From Oxyruncus cristatus (lineage: Eukaryota > Chordata > Aves > Passeriformes > Cotingidae): a stretch of DNA of 64,000 nucleotides. Shown in pieces: positions 51,970 to 64,000 of the stretch; position 1 is the stretch's first letter; the number at the start of each line of letters is the position of its first letter. The stretch is from the NCBI GenBank assembly GCA_013399855.1, contig VXAY01005670.1, positions 124,001-188,000 of the forward strand. The letters are read 5' to 3'. The translations under genes and the position numbers were made by a program. The notes beneath the pieces are model-generated. The model had not been told where the DNA came from and ran no database searches. It saw only the letters and a list, made by a program, of their open reading frames with translations.

Positions 51970-52297
51970 GGAGTGGTGGCTGCAGAGGGGCTCTGTGAGG
52001 ACAGGCCGGGGCTGCCCCGTGCCCGACACAGCCTGTTCCAGCCGGCTCCGACCCACCCAGTGCAGGGCACAGCTGAGCCCACAGCCGAGGAGGGTGCCAA
52101 GGGGAAATGTATTTAAGAAAGGGCAAAAACACTGCACAGGCAGGAAGGAGTGAGGTGTGAAGCATCAGTGTGAACACCAAGAACAGTGAAGGAGGAGGGG
52201 GATGAGGTGCTTCAGACACTGGGGCAGGGATTCCCCTGAGCCCGTGGTGAAGTCCATGGTGGAGCAGAAATCCACACTACAACCCATGGGGGACTCC
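51970..52297 (+). mobile_element. GC-rich LTR remnant, related to the solo LTRs
   Basis: A sharply GC-richer block starting near 51970 contains GGGCTGCCCCGTGCCCGACA, GTTCCAGCCGGCTCCGA, TATTTAAG at 52110, a GGAGGAGGGGGATGAGGTGC-type purine part and a CCGTGGTGAAGTCCATGG segment. The order (TATTTAAG, GA-rich leader, GTGAAG(A/T)CC) parallels that of copies A and B, so I infer a related LTR family. Both termini are missing; the right side abuts a CR1 fragment at about 52298. Exact ends are uncertain by 10-20 bases. Confidence 0.72.
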
Positions 52298-52405
52298 ATT
52301 CAACCTGCCTTTGAACATTTTTGGGTATGGGGCAACCACAACTTCTCTGGACAACCTATTCCTGTGTCTCAGCAATCTCACAGTAAAGAATTTTTTCCTA
52401 AAGAC
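52298..52405 (-). mobile_element. Short CR1 LINE scrap
   Basis: About 108 bases on the minus strand encode a decayed version of KKFFTVRLLRHRNRLSREVV (usual CR1: KKFFTMRVVKHWNRLPREVV), the segment next to the ORF2 stop. Both ends are missing. Its position directly against the LTR remnant suggests a rearrangement or nested insertion. Confidence 0.82.
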
Positions 52406-55400
52406 TATATAAACAGAAGGGTTTGAGCTACTGTATAAAGAAACAAGTAATGACCTCACCCAATGAACGAACTCAAAGTTTCCCTGAATACTCAGAGTTC
52501 CTCTGTGAAGTCATATGACTGATAAAATATTTTTTTACATTAGCAAAATGATAGTCTGGTCTTTAGTTATGTAGATTATGTAATACACTCAAATAACAAT
52601 CTTTTTGGGTTATAGATAGGACATGTGTTCATACATTCACAAATTTTTATTCTCTAAATCTATGCTGGTTAGTATAATATACAGATACACAGATTGTAAG
52701 AGATCATTTTAAAGGCATATTGTTGAAGTAACTTCACTTTGCAGTTCCACACGTAGGTTATCGTAACAAAATATCCTCTATTCCAATAATTGCACTTAAA
52801 AAGAATCATTAAATAATTTTTTGTAGGACTTTCAATTGGGTGTTCATTTATTATAATCTACAGTTGGAGTACATGCTGTGGTAATTAATAAATCTATATA
52901 ATGTCTCTTTATAGAGCAAAGCAAAAAAATAAATTTGCCTTTTTAAAAATACAGCTTAATCCAAATGTATATGAGCTTGCCGTAGCATCTTTATAACCCA
53001 CATTTTGGCTGTTCAGTGTGATGAATAATCCAAATTTTTTTGCTGTTCAGTTTAATAAAACACTTCAGATAACCTCTTCAGGATGATGATTTGTTCTTTA
53101 TGACAGACTGAACTGTTAAACAGAACTAGCTTAATCATAAATACTGTCAGGTGTATAGTTTGGGAATTGTCACCTTCCTCACATCACTGACTATTGTAAT
53201 ATTCATTCACATCACTGGAAATGAATGAAGGTGCAAATATTCCCTTAAAATTTTCTCAGTGCAGTCCAAGCATAAACATGTACATGTTCACATGAAGGAT
53301 AAACCTCATGATTTTAAGAAAGAGTATTCTAGACCACACAGATATCCTGAATCTATATAAATGCAAATACAGAAATGTAAATATAAACCAAACACAAATA
53401 TCTGCTAAATAAAACCTTACTAAAACTACAGTTGTGGTGGTGGTGTTTGTTTTTTTTTTTTTTTTTTTTTATAATTTAGTGAGACAAATACATGAAAAAG
53501 ATACGGAGCTTATCTTTCAAAGTAATGACTGATGAGCAATGTCAATACTTTTTGTATTGCTTTCCTTTAAATGATATTTTTTACATAGTTCTAACCCAAA
53601 TTACACTATGACTTAACATGATTTTATTAAACAAAATCTTTAATTTAATTTGGCATTGCAACAAAAAGGGTAAACTTGAAGTAGTAATGCACTGGAGGGA
53701 CATGTAGGCAGACTCCTTCACAATGTAACATTTGAGTGGGAGATATTCTAATGATAGATTATTCGACAAATGCTGAACAATTTTCAGTAACAAGTTTCTG
53801 TTAACAAAAAACTCAAAAGGTACGTTAATCCAAATCAAAAGGTTGGTTAAGGAGAGTTATTTATTATTGCAAGTCATTTCAGATAGGAAAAACAATGCCA
53901 CTCGGGTGATGCTAGAGTTTATGTGTTTTGTTCGCAGATCCCATGCTGGAGTTGCATCATACCTGCAGCAGGGCCAGTAGAAATCTTTCGCCTTCTTATA
54001 TAAGAATAAAAGATGGACGGTTACAGAAACCAGCACTACTAGGTTGCTCTGGTCCCTGAATGGACTCCTGATCCAGCCCTGCCTGGACACCTTTTAAAGA
54101 TTAGTTTGTGTGAGTGATTTATGAAACCCTTCTTTTTTCATCTGTCTCAAGGAGGGCAACATATTTCTTGGGCCTGTTGACCATTGCACAGTCTGTTGGA
54201 ACAAGGAAAAGGTCTTGTCATTTGTGATGCAGCAGTTTAAAAATAGGATTGAGTGAAGAAACGTATCACCTTTTATCACATGCTGCCTGAAAAAATCAGA
54301 CCATGGAAGAAATATTTGACTTTAATAACTTATTTTATTTGTAAATATTCAATGTACAAAGACTGAATTCCATTGAAATGTAGTTGCAATACTTTTTTCT
54401 ATAGCACAGTCAGATATGGTTGTACTCCAGTATTGTTTATATTACTTTATGTTCAACTTCCCCCAATTTATTGTTACAATTTCAGAATAAATTCTTCACA
54501 ATTGTACACAGGGAGGGGCAACATGGTTCCTGTTTATAACCTTGATGGAATTGGCCTTTTCTTGTAAACTATTATATTCGTATTTTATAATTAATATTCT
54601 CTGGGGAAGATTTCAACCAGCTCTAGTAAGAATTCTCCATAACCATCCTTTTCCTTGAAACAGTGTTAGGTACAAGACAGGACTGGGGATAAAATGATTG
54701 GACATTTTACCACTCAGGGTTGACCAACTGAGACCTTAACATCAACTTGCTCCCTGACATTTACCTGCACGTACAAGCGGTCATCTGTTCTGCAAATCAC
54801 AGACTGAAGTATTCGCAGGGCAACTAGATATAAGGACATAAGTTGGTGGTCAGCTATGAAACATTTAGATTGAGGGACAATTTGTGCATCATGCAGAAAA
54901 TCTGAAGCAGATATGGGGAAGAATTCTCCCAGTTTGTTTTTTTTTTTTCTTGCACAGCCTTGCTTCATTGATAATCACCGTCTCCTACTGAGGCAATGTT
55001 TCCCCACTGACCAGCTTTGTTCTCTGCACAACTCTAGCAATACCCCAGGTGCCATATATAATGAACTTGGGATACTGTCCAGGCCTCACTCTTCCCTAAA
55101 AAACATCCTATGGATCACATAATGAAACACTGCATTAAAAACATGTAAAACACAAGATAATGCCTACAAGCAATATGTCCACTAAAATTCTGCACATTTA
55201 GACTGTAGGATAATACAAGTACAGTCCAGATGCATACAGGTGCCTTGTGGCACAAAGTATCTTCGGGAGGGATGTAATCACTGGATAATTTAACAGCTGG
55301 TCTCAATTGAATCTCGGTAAGTTATGTGAGGAAAGTGGTTCTTTACAGAGAAAATAATTTTGCCATAAAAGAGTGATTGTCCCTAAAATAAAAAAAAAAA

Positions 55401-58400
55401 AAAAATCAAGATAGCTGGGCAAAATCAAAATTTCTAATGAAAAATCTGAAAGAATTATAGGTTCTTAAGTCTAACTGTTGCTGAATAACTTGTTAATATG
55501 GGAAAATAACACATTCTACTAATCTCAGTCTAGAAAATGTTGAATCTCTTTTCCTAAAACTTTCCATTTTGAGACACATATCCGGCACAGGAAATTTCAG
55601 CCAGAGCAGATAAGGATTAACAAAGTAACGTACAAATGAAAGCAGGATGCTAGGATAGGAGGAACTAAGCAATCAAAATAGTAGTAGCATTGCATAAACA
55701 GATAACAACATGTCATACTTCATTCTGCACGTGAAAGTGAGGAGTCCTGTTTGTGCAGCTTTCTGCTGTGCCTTTTTATGAGGAATTTTTTTTTTCTCCA
55801 GCATATGCATTATTCCTTTTAACTTGCTAGAGAGCTTTCTCAGATTGGGTTGTTTTGTATCATTATTTTCTCTGTACTGTTGAATTTCCCTGAAATGTGG
55901 AGCAACTCTTTTAGGTGAATTTCACATTACATAGCAATGTAGCAGAATATAGACAAGGGGCAGATGCTGGGGTGACTGAAACAGGGGCTTCGGGGGCTAT
56001 GGAATTATAAGCACAATAAAGGTTTAGCATTCTGAGTTTATTTATATATATATATTGCATATCTTGAAAAAGCATTCGTAGAAGTCAGAGAAAACCAGTT
56101 CCTGATCTGGGTAGGGGGTTGTGCTGCACAAAGCTGTTCAGACCATCAGGCACCTTGGAAGTGTGCTGAAGACACTTATAGAAGAAGTAAATCTATGACT
56201 ATAGAAATAAAGAACTCTCAGAAAAAGTTACATACAGCCTCGTGCAGTAAGGCTCTGAGAGAGCGCCATATTTGTAATAAAACTGCACATGTTCACTTGA
56301 CCATGTAGAGTGCTAAATTGTAAGTGTCTGCCATGGCTCTAGCGTCAGCTAACTAACATTCTCCTTGGGTAATTCTATGATGCCCTTCGGGAGCTAACTC
56401 AGCCCATGGGGGCAGTTAGGGATTAGGAAGCTTCTGCTGGAGGCCAAGACAGTCTCACAGTACAGACAAGGATAATCTCAGTGTGACCAGGGCCACGGCA
56501 TTGAAGAAGGGACTTGGAACTGCAGGATTTTCTGGGCTGCACGAAGTCTGAATGCCTGCTGAAGACAAAAACCTGCAGAATGGAGACCAAAAATCTGATA
56601 TCTTCTCAAAAAAAATTTGAATATCCTCTCACCCCACTGTGTTAATTCAGAGGTTTCTGCTTTACATACATCTTTTGTCAATATATACATTTGGTACAAA
56701 CTTTAGATATGAATCCTTTCTAACAAACCTTGTCCAAAACAGTCTCTGTTGGGGTCATCTTTTGAGTTATCATTTCTGACCCATCATTTATAATCAAGTA
56801 AATACATTCTACATATTAAACCTAGCCTGAAAGTTGATGGGTGAGTCTTCATGAATCACAGTTGCTAGGGAGTTAGATGTCTGCACTCTGCAGCCAAAAC
56901 AAAGCACTATGGATTGACACAAAGCTTAAAATCTAGCACTTACATGGAGAAGTGATTGGATGAAAAATGACACAGTGTTTTTAAAGTGCAGATGTGTTAA
57001 CTTCAGATGAGGCCATATCTGCACACAAAGCACTGCCAAAATAAAGAGTATAGTCTGCTGAAAATTCTGCTGACTTTACCATGTGCAAAGATCCGCCAGC
57101 TTTTGAGCTTCAGAGTTCCTTCTTTTTAAAGGGCAGCATCTGGACTAGCCAAACTGTAGAGGAAATTTTTTTAGAAAGAAGGATATATGTTCTTTTTCCT
57201 TACTATTATCATTACTTTATGAACTGAAATTACTTTCTGTTGGAACTCCCACTTATTTGGTAGAATTTTGGAGTAGGCTGGAAAAAAAGTCAATAAAATT
57301 TTAAGAGATGGGAATATGGAAACACTAAGATATATGTCATTTGAATTTAAAATGTATCTATAGTTTGAGTTGAAGATGTTTGAACAGGAAAAAATGCTAC
57401 ATGTAGTAAATCATAACTCTACATGTGATAAAAAAGAAAATTTTTGTATTTTATATACATAAAAATTATGTGTTTATACCTGCTGAAGATACTGTTCAAT
57501 TGAAATTTATGGGGCAATAAAATCCAAATACAGTTCAAATAGAAACCCAAATAATCAGGTGGGCTAAAGAAATTCTTTATTTACCTGGAAATAGTAAGAA
57601 AAAAACTAAAATCTTTTTAGTACAAGTTCTGCTGTTTTCAAAGTCTGTATCGATACAGTATCATTCATTATATCAATATAGTATCTCATTCATTAGAATG
57701 GCGGAGTTTACAAAAAATTCTCTTAATTCAATGATTGAAATATGTTTTTTAAAATTTCAAAGGTCTCCAGCAGAATGAGGTACTATGATACTAAGCCAAC
57801 ATAAGAAATGCCACTCTGACCTGACAGTTGTGTAATCTGAATAAGAAGGGACGAATGTGATACATGGAAAGCCTAGGACTGCTGCAGTCATTGCAAAAAA
57901 AGCTTGTCACAGGATGTGGTCCAGTGATAAACAAGGTCAGGCTAACACACCATCTGCCCATGGAATATAGTGTCAATGTGTTATTCTGTGACTTTTACAG
58001 CTATATTGTTTCCAGTCGTTTAGCAAAATTCCACTGAAAGAAAAAATGCTTACTTAACAGCTAACCAAATGCAGAGCAAAATAGGCAAAAAACAGAAACA
58101 CAAACATTTATTCTTTGCATGACTCTGAAAGCTGGAGTTGAAAATACTGCCATCTCACACCGCACATCAACTATAAGTGCTTTAAATGGGAAGGGATGAA
58201 GGTTCAGCTGCCCTTCTTTGGACCGTGTCTTTCTGGGAGCTGTTACTTATTGGCACAGTGCTGCATTTTCTGGGCTCCTGTTGCAGGAAAGAATTATCAT
58301 TCCTCAGCTGACTGTCTCATGCTCTGTGCACAGTGTGACTGAATTGGCTGGAGTAAAGCAAACTTTTCAAAGCGGTGTTTAAGACTGTTTCCAGAACAGG

Positions 58401-60096
58401 ACTTTGAAAACACACCACTACAGAGTCAAAATGATGCCTTTTGCTTTCATTACACAGAAGGATTATTCGCAGTTCTACAGTTAAAGGTACAATGAAAGTG
58501 CAGGCAGAGAAAATATAAAGTCCTTTTTCTGTTTTATCTTTCCTTGTAAAAAGTGAAATTTTCTTGCATCTGATCTTTTGAAAGCAAATAATTAACTGCA
58601 TTAAATAAATATATGTATTAGTATTTCTCAAATTTTCTCATTTTTGGCACAGATTATTCCACTTGAAGAGATACCATTCCTATTGACTTCATATGTGAGT
58701 CAATCAAGGAGCAGCTGGCACCTTGTGTTCTTTCGAACTAATTGACTTCTTCTTCAGGACACCATCCACTTACACCGCACCCTAAATTCCTCTGTAGAAA
58801 GGTTTTAGTTTGAGGAAAACTATACTGGCAAAAATAGAAATGTGAAAACCATAACAAAATCGGAGATATTTTGTTATACATGTGTTTAAGATCTGTATAT
58901 GAATGCATTACACAAGCAACTATCCTCATTACAATAATGAAGCATTTCTATATTGGGATATAGGAGACCCCTTCTTCTCCTAAACCAGGGACATGTTCTG
59001 CCTGCCCCCATTTGAGCACACACCAAGTACTGGAAACAGCCTTTATAATTCTTCAGCAAATTACAGCTCTTGCATTGCATGCTGCTCAGAGGTTGCTCAT
59101 TTTTCTTCTTTCTTGAGAAACATGAATATCAGAGGACTGTGAAAGGATGAGCAGATGGTAATTTGTGGCCTCACACACTAGTCAGCAGATCTGGCCAGCT
59201 TTATCTTGGGGAAAAGAAAAAGATTTCTACAGGGGAATCAAGAGCAATCCAGCTTCCCTGCACACTCAGGTATATATCTCAGAGCTGGCACAGCCCTCTA
59301 ACTCCTTCCAGATTTCACACAAATACAGTCAAGTGCAAAATCAGATGTGTAGAATACCTTTACAATGAACCTATTTCAAAAATTCATAGGTAGCCCAAAG
59401 TTTCTTTGCTGGTTTTTATTTTGTACTGCATATACATGGACATACTTTTCAGTATTTTTAAACTGTTATTTCCTCCCTCTTTCTAATTTCAGTGTATATA
59501 TTGGCATATTAAAAGTTTATCAAGTATTTATATTTAGTTATGAAGTATATAAAATATATTTGATAAAGAATATGATATACAGACAGACATATTGAATTTC
59601 AAAGACTGTCATGATGGATTCTTTACAGAAATAAATAAATGGGTTCTTGATGAGACTTTTGATACTGGTTTTTACCATAGGTAGATTTTCACTTGTTATT
59701 TTCTGAGGAAGTTCTTACCAGTACTTCTAAGAACACATTCCAGTGGTTTTTATCCTTTCTTTATTTGATGGGTGATCTTGGCAGTAAGCACCATACCACT
59801 GTCCAGAAAATCATTTCTGTACAACCTAATGGTCATGGAAATGATTTTTAAGGTCAGTTGCATAACTAAGTATTCAAAGGTATGCATAAACTTTGGTCTC
59901 TAGATAAGAAAGTTCCACCTTGAGAAAATCCCCATAAAAACAAACATTGTATGTCAAGGCTAAAAATAGTGCACAGATGATCAATCACTGTTTAGCAGAA
60001 TGCAGATGATGACCCAATGTGTCTTGGAGGTCTTTGAGAAGTGCCTAAGATCAGAACTCCACAGTTCTATTCTCCAAATCCACGGTGACTTTATGA
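52406..60096. other. 7.7 kb unique AT-rich DNA, no gene seen
   Basis: No recognised gene or transposon. T21 (53450-53470), A16 (55390-55405) and a short (TA)n at 56043 are present. The less AT-rich stretches at about 53930-54280 and 56220-56600 were examined for LTR or exon features; the first has a TATATAAGAATAAAA-like word near 53997, but no termini or flanking duplications, so I leave both unassigned. Confidence 0.5.
53450..53470 (+). repeat. Poly(T) run, 21 T
   Basis: Preceded by a short GTGGTGGTG stretch; simple low-complexity sequence. Confidence 0.9.
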
Positions 60097-60160
60097 TGCA
60101 GAAAGGGAGCTGGGAGTTTGGATTGACAGGAAGCTGAACACGAGCCAGCAGTGTGCCCAG

Positions 60161-60697
60161 GTGGCCAAGAAGGCCAATGGCATCCTGGCCTGTATCAGGA
60201 ACAGTGTGGCCATCAGGAACAGGGAGGTGATTCTGCCCCTGTACTCAGCACTGGTGAGGCCACACCTGGAGTGCTGTGTCCAGTTCTGGGCCCCTCAGTT
60301 CAGGAAGGACATTGAGGTGCTGGAGCAGGTCCAGAGAAGAGCAACCAGGCTGGTGAAGGGACTTGAACACAAGTCCTGTGAGGAGAGGCTGAGGGAGCTG
60401 GGGTTGTTTAGCCTGGAGAAGAGGAGGCTCAGGGGAGACCTCATCGCTCTCTACAACTCCCTGAGAGGAGGTTGTAGCCAGGTGGGGGTTGGTCTCTTCT
60501 CCCAGGCAATCAGCAGCAAGACAAGAGGACATGGTCTTAAGCTGTGCCAGGGGAGGTTTAGGTTAGATATTAGAAAGAAATTCTTTAGAGAGAGTAATCA
60601 GCCATTGGAATGGGCTGCCCAGGGAAGTGGTGGATTCTCTGTCCCTGGGGCTTTTAAGATGAGGCTGGACAAGGCATTTAGTTCCATAGTCTGGTAA
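60161..60697 (+). pseudogene. CR1 ORF2 C-terminal remnant, 178 codons
   Basis: The longest open frame in the window. Residues 1-145 give the CR1 C-terminal series: [78 protein letters not shown]. Near residue 146 the frame slips: [19 protein letters not shown] is the +1 reading of the usual [20 protein letters not shown], consistent with one base lost near 60595. A second shift near 60650 restores [13 protein letters not shown]. There is no ATG at the start (it opens at GTG) and no catalytic domain, so it is not expected to make an active protein. Confidence 0.93.
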
Positions 60698-60760
60698 CCA
60701 CAGTGGTGTTGGATCAAGGGTTGGACTTGATGATCTCAGAGGTCCTTTCCAACCCATCTG

Positions 60761-60800
60761 ATTCTATGATTCTATGATTCTATGATTCTATGATTCTGTG
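60761..60800 (+). repeat. CR1 3' octamer array (ATTCTATG)4 + ATTCTGTG
   Basis: Five octamers in tandem form the tail of the CR1 copy; the last has A to G at position 6, as in the tail at 13657-13680. Confidence 0.97.
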
Positions 60801-60803
60801 ATG

Positions 60804-63800
60804 TAAATGGACAAAAGAAGCATCTTTTTACTTGCTCAGCACATTTGCCAAGGCTCATGATGAAGTTTAGGGCAGAGCTGTTGCTTAAAGCTTCCTGTGA
60901 AATCAGGCTGAACTATTAGGCAGTATCCTGTAGGCTTCTCCAGCTATATCAGATCTTCTCCAGCTATTTCAGAAGACATTGTTGAAGAAGAAAGTAGAGA
61001 TAAGGCTCCAACTTTGAAAATATTAGGGAACTGCATGACTTCTATACTGTCTTCATGTCAAATGAAAGAGATTCACTTCCATTTTTTCTAGATAATTAGT
61101 ACAGAGACAGACCTATTTGCTTCCATTGCACAAAATACGTGTTAAACTGAAAGTAAGTCTTTGGTTTTATATTTCTCAGATACTATTCATAAATTCAGTT
61201 TACAACAGAAAAGAAGGGAAGGGTTACTTAATTTTCCACATGAATATTGGTTTAAATTCCATTTAAGTATATTCTCAAATTATGTTTAAAAGTGTGACCA
61301 CAGAAATTTAAATCCTGTATTCACTCTTGGGGTTAGAATATGTTTCCTAAAGAGACTTTCTAAAGGAAAACAAGACTTTATCTCAGCCCTTATTCTGCAA
61401 TGTTGACATTTTTAACGTCATTCTTTATATATTTTGTTGTTTTGCTACTAATCTCATGCATCTGGTTTTTCACCACCAAATTTCAAGTGCTTCTTGTTCA
61501 GTTCTGTTACAGTTCAGTACTCAGATTTTGCCTTGAATCCCTCCACTTCAGGATTTTCCATTCTTTTGTTTCTACATATGACACTCATCTACTCTCTGAA
61601 ATTACTCATGTTTATTACTATTCATTTTACTTCTCATATACTTATTTTGAGTTTATTCCACTGCTAACCACCAATATTTCACTGACTTCAGTGAAGTTTT
61701 AATTGGTTTCAGAGGAGCTTTGCTGAGCTTCAGAAGTTTGTTTGAAGATGAGTGGTACTAATTTTCAAAGCAGGACAAAAAGCATATTAACCCTATCAAT
61801 AATCTGTTTTGTGTCCAAAGTTGAACAAGAGACAGTCCCTTCCAGAGCCTTGAGAGTCTGTATATGGACCAGGCTCCTCTCAGAGATTTATGTAGCTATC
61901 ACTGCAGGAGGAGGAATGGTCACTTTCCAGCAGCACAGACCAATATTTGGTGGAGATCAGACACACAGAAAGATGCACTGTAGTAGTAACAGTGGTACTA
62001 AAAGTCCTGTTAAAAGGAAAAAATGGCACAGTGCTTTCTCAATTAAAGAGAAGGCAGAGAGGAAAACATACATCTGTACAAGGCGGGAATGGTTGAAAGA
62101 GATTTGTTCGCTGTAACATTCTTAGAGGAACTTTTCAAGGTGAGTAAAATTGGGTATCACTGCTAGTAATGAGAGTAGACAAGAGAAGAAAGCAGAGATG
62201 GGCTCTCCTAATAAAGGAGAGTAGTATGAAAAGCCTTGGAGAACAGAAGTGACAAAAGCTCTTGTTTCCTTTCCAAGTGTATTTGACAAACTAAAAAAAC
62301 TTTGAGAATAAAGACTGATTTTATTGCCCTTAAGTGGGAGCAGTGTTCAGTTCTTGGAAAGAAGAGAAAAATTAAAGAAACTGTAGTAAGAGAATGAAAG
62401 ACACCCTTAATCCACCTGCCTGGCAGTATGGCTTAGCCTCTCTTATAAATAAACTCAACTCGTGTGAAGGGAAAAGTTCACACCCCTGCCTCTGATTGTA
62501 TTTTTCATGGGATAAGGGAGAAGTTTAATATAATCACACATTACACAAACTTTCTTTTCCTAGTGTTTTAAAACAAATACAGGTATTTATTGTCTGTAAG
62601 AAACTTTTCTCTCTCCCTTAGGGTGCATTTTTGACTAGACCTGTACGAAACATTTATGCATCTGTGACATTTCTCAAAATAGTACACAAAATTCAGTTAC
62701 CACCCCACAGTGTTGGTGATTTTGTGAAGGCATTGTAGAAGAATTTAAAATTTTTCATAAAATACCTCCTGGTGTACACAGGGATACTCCTAAGTCACTT
62801 AAACTGATTCCTCCTCCTTTCCAGTATATGGTAGGTGAGAATAACTTCTCAGAAATGCCAGTGAAATGTTTCCTCCATTCTCTTCCCCAGAAATGAAAGG
62901 AAAATAAAATTCTGGCTGCTTCTATGACAGTTGAGGGTAACCTTAGTATGATTTGCATGTGAGTTATCCTAAAGAAAGGTACACAGTAAAAAATCAGAGA
63001 AGGCACAAATCAGAGCAACAGCAGTTTTAACAGTCTTTCATAAGACAGTTTTAAAAGTCTTTCACATGAGACTGTTAAAAGAAGAAAGAAAAGTATTATA
63101 CAATGGATGTCTTTTTTCAAATGGCAAACTCAGCCAATGAAGCAACTGTTTTGGTGGTCTCGACTGCATTGGCAGTCCACATAGAGCCAACAGGAATACT
63201 ATGGAAAAACTAATGATAATACAAAGATAACAGTTTGGTGAAGAACAGTCAAAGGAAACAGACACCTGTAACACACAGGTAACCGAGTTCCTAAATATCC
63301 CAGCATACCGACACGGTCATCATGCAGAAATGAAAGATAACTTCAGATGACAAACTTCAAAACATAGACACAGTGACAAATTTTTGTCCTGCTATTATTA
63401 TATTCGATCAAAAACTGTTTACATTTTGTACTTCTGGACTATTTTCTGTTTCTGTTTCTCACATATAAGCCTTTGTTTTTTAAACACATTTTCAGTTTTG
63501 GTTCTTTGATCAGCTCTAGCCATTGCTTATGATTTTATTTACTCTCGGTGCTTTTAAATCTTATACTTAAGATGCTTCCTCCCATGCTTTCAGAAATACT
63601 TTCCATTTTTTTTGCAAGTCCACACTTAATCTGTTTTGATGTTTTAATGTGATATTCATTTCTTATTCTCTTTATGTTCCACGCTTCTTCAAATCTTTCA
63701 CTTCGTGATCTTCACAGTTTTTGTGCTTATTATGCTGGTCTTTAAGTCCTACACTTGCTGCACCTTTGTTTAGCAAGAATTTCTTTTATCTTGCCCATGG

Positions 63801-64000
63801 CATTTACTCCTTCAGCCTGAGGAATTCAAAACAGATTCCCTACTGAGTGCTATCTTAATCAGAAAGGGAGCACTCCAAGGCTCGCTCTCCACTAACAAGT
63901 CCCTCTACACTGCATTTCTCTTTAAGCCTTTAATGTTTTACTCCAATTCTACAGAAATTTAAAACTTGAAAGATTTACTAGTAAATTAAAATGTTGGATA
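60804..64000. other. Unique AT-rich DNA, no gene seen
   Basis: No recognised gene or transposon. A frame of about 123 codons from the ATG at 61748 to 62116 is the longest non-repeat ATG frame in the window but has no recognisable motif. Contains a 20-base tandem duplication (60935-60974) and a small inverted repeat (AACAGTCT near 63030 against AGACTGTT near 63075). Confidence 0.5.
60935..60974 (+). repeat. 20-bp tandem duplication, imperfect
   Basis: CTTCTCCAGCTATATCAGAT is followed at once by a copy with two differences. Confidence 0.9.

Larger units (their letters stand above)
60097..60803 (+). mobile_element. CR1 LINE, youngest-looking copy, 5'-truncated with long octamer tail
   Basis: 707 bases on the plus strand cover the last part of ORF2, the 3' UTR and the tail. 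The ORF2 part reads close to what I recall of avian CR1 proteins over most of its length. The 3' end carries four perfect ATTCTATG octamers plus ATTCTGTG, longer than any other CR1 tail in this window. CR1 elements prime at such 3' octamers and usually leave no target duplication; I see none here. Low divergence and the long tail suggest a more recent insertion than its neighbours. Confidence 0.97.

Noticed and set aside
53930..54280. Possible LTR with a TATATAAG box near 53997
   Set aside because: No TG...CA termini, inverted ends, poly(A) signal in the right place or flanking duplication could be found.

Overview
The window reads as AT-rich, non-coding nuclear DNA from a bird. The evidence is the dispersed-repeat content: ten fragments of CR1 non-LTR retrotransposons, several keeping CR1 reverse-transcriptase or endonuclease peptide motifs and the 3' octamer tail built on ATTCTATG, plus four long-terminal-repeat (LTR) fragments of avian endogenous-retrovirus type. 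The repeat styles resemble those of songbirds and other Neoaves, but I cannot fix the species. I found no convincing host protein-coding exon, tRNA, rRNA, CRISPR array or bacterial-style operon. The window is best read as a gene desert or the inside of a very long intron. All of the clearly recognisable coding-like frames are decayed retrotransposon protein or read through LTR DNA.

Layout. 1-11 kb is unique AT-rich DNA with one old CR1 (4.3-5.0 kb, +). 11.5-18.1 kb holds a CR1 endonuclease-domain fragment (-), a short CR1 3' end (+) and a long CR1 reverse-transcriptase fragment that still spells a YADD box (-). 18.1-33.4 kb is about 15 kb in which I recognise no transposable element, only microsatellites. 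33.4-48.1 kb is the repeat-dense part: two related ~1.17-kb solo LTRs in the same orientation (33.4 and 47.0 kb), four CR1 fragments, and a TATA-bearing LTR remnant on the minus strand (42.6-43.0 kb). 52.0-52.4 kb holds a GC-rich LTR remnant abutting a CR1 scrap. 60.1-60.8 kb has the youngest-looking CR1 (+).

The observation most worth a second look is the solo-LTR pair. Their outer parts differ by roughly 10-20% by eye. A central tract differs at only 2 of 302 aligned bases and has the same (GA)11 length in both copies. In the left copy that tract is interrupted by a single N exactly where the right copy has 155 bases. This is either recent gene conversion or an assembly chimera with a mis-sized gap. 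I do not see a previously undescribed biological system here.
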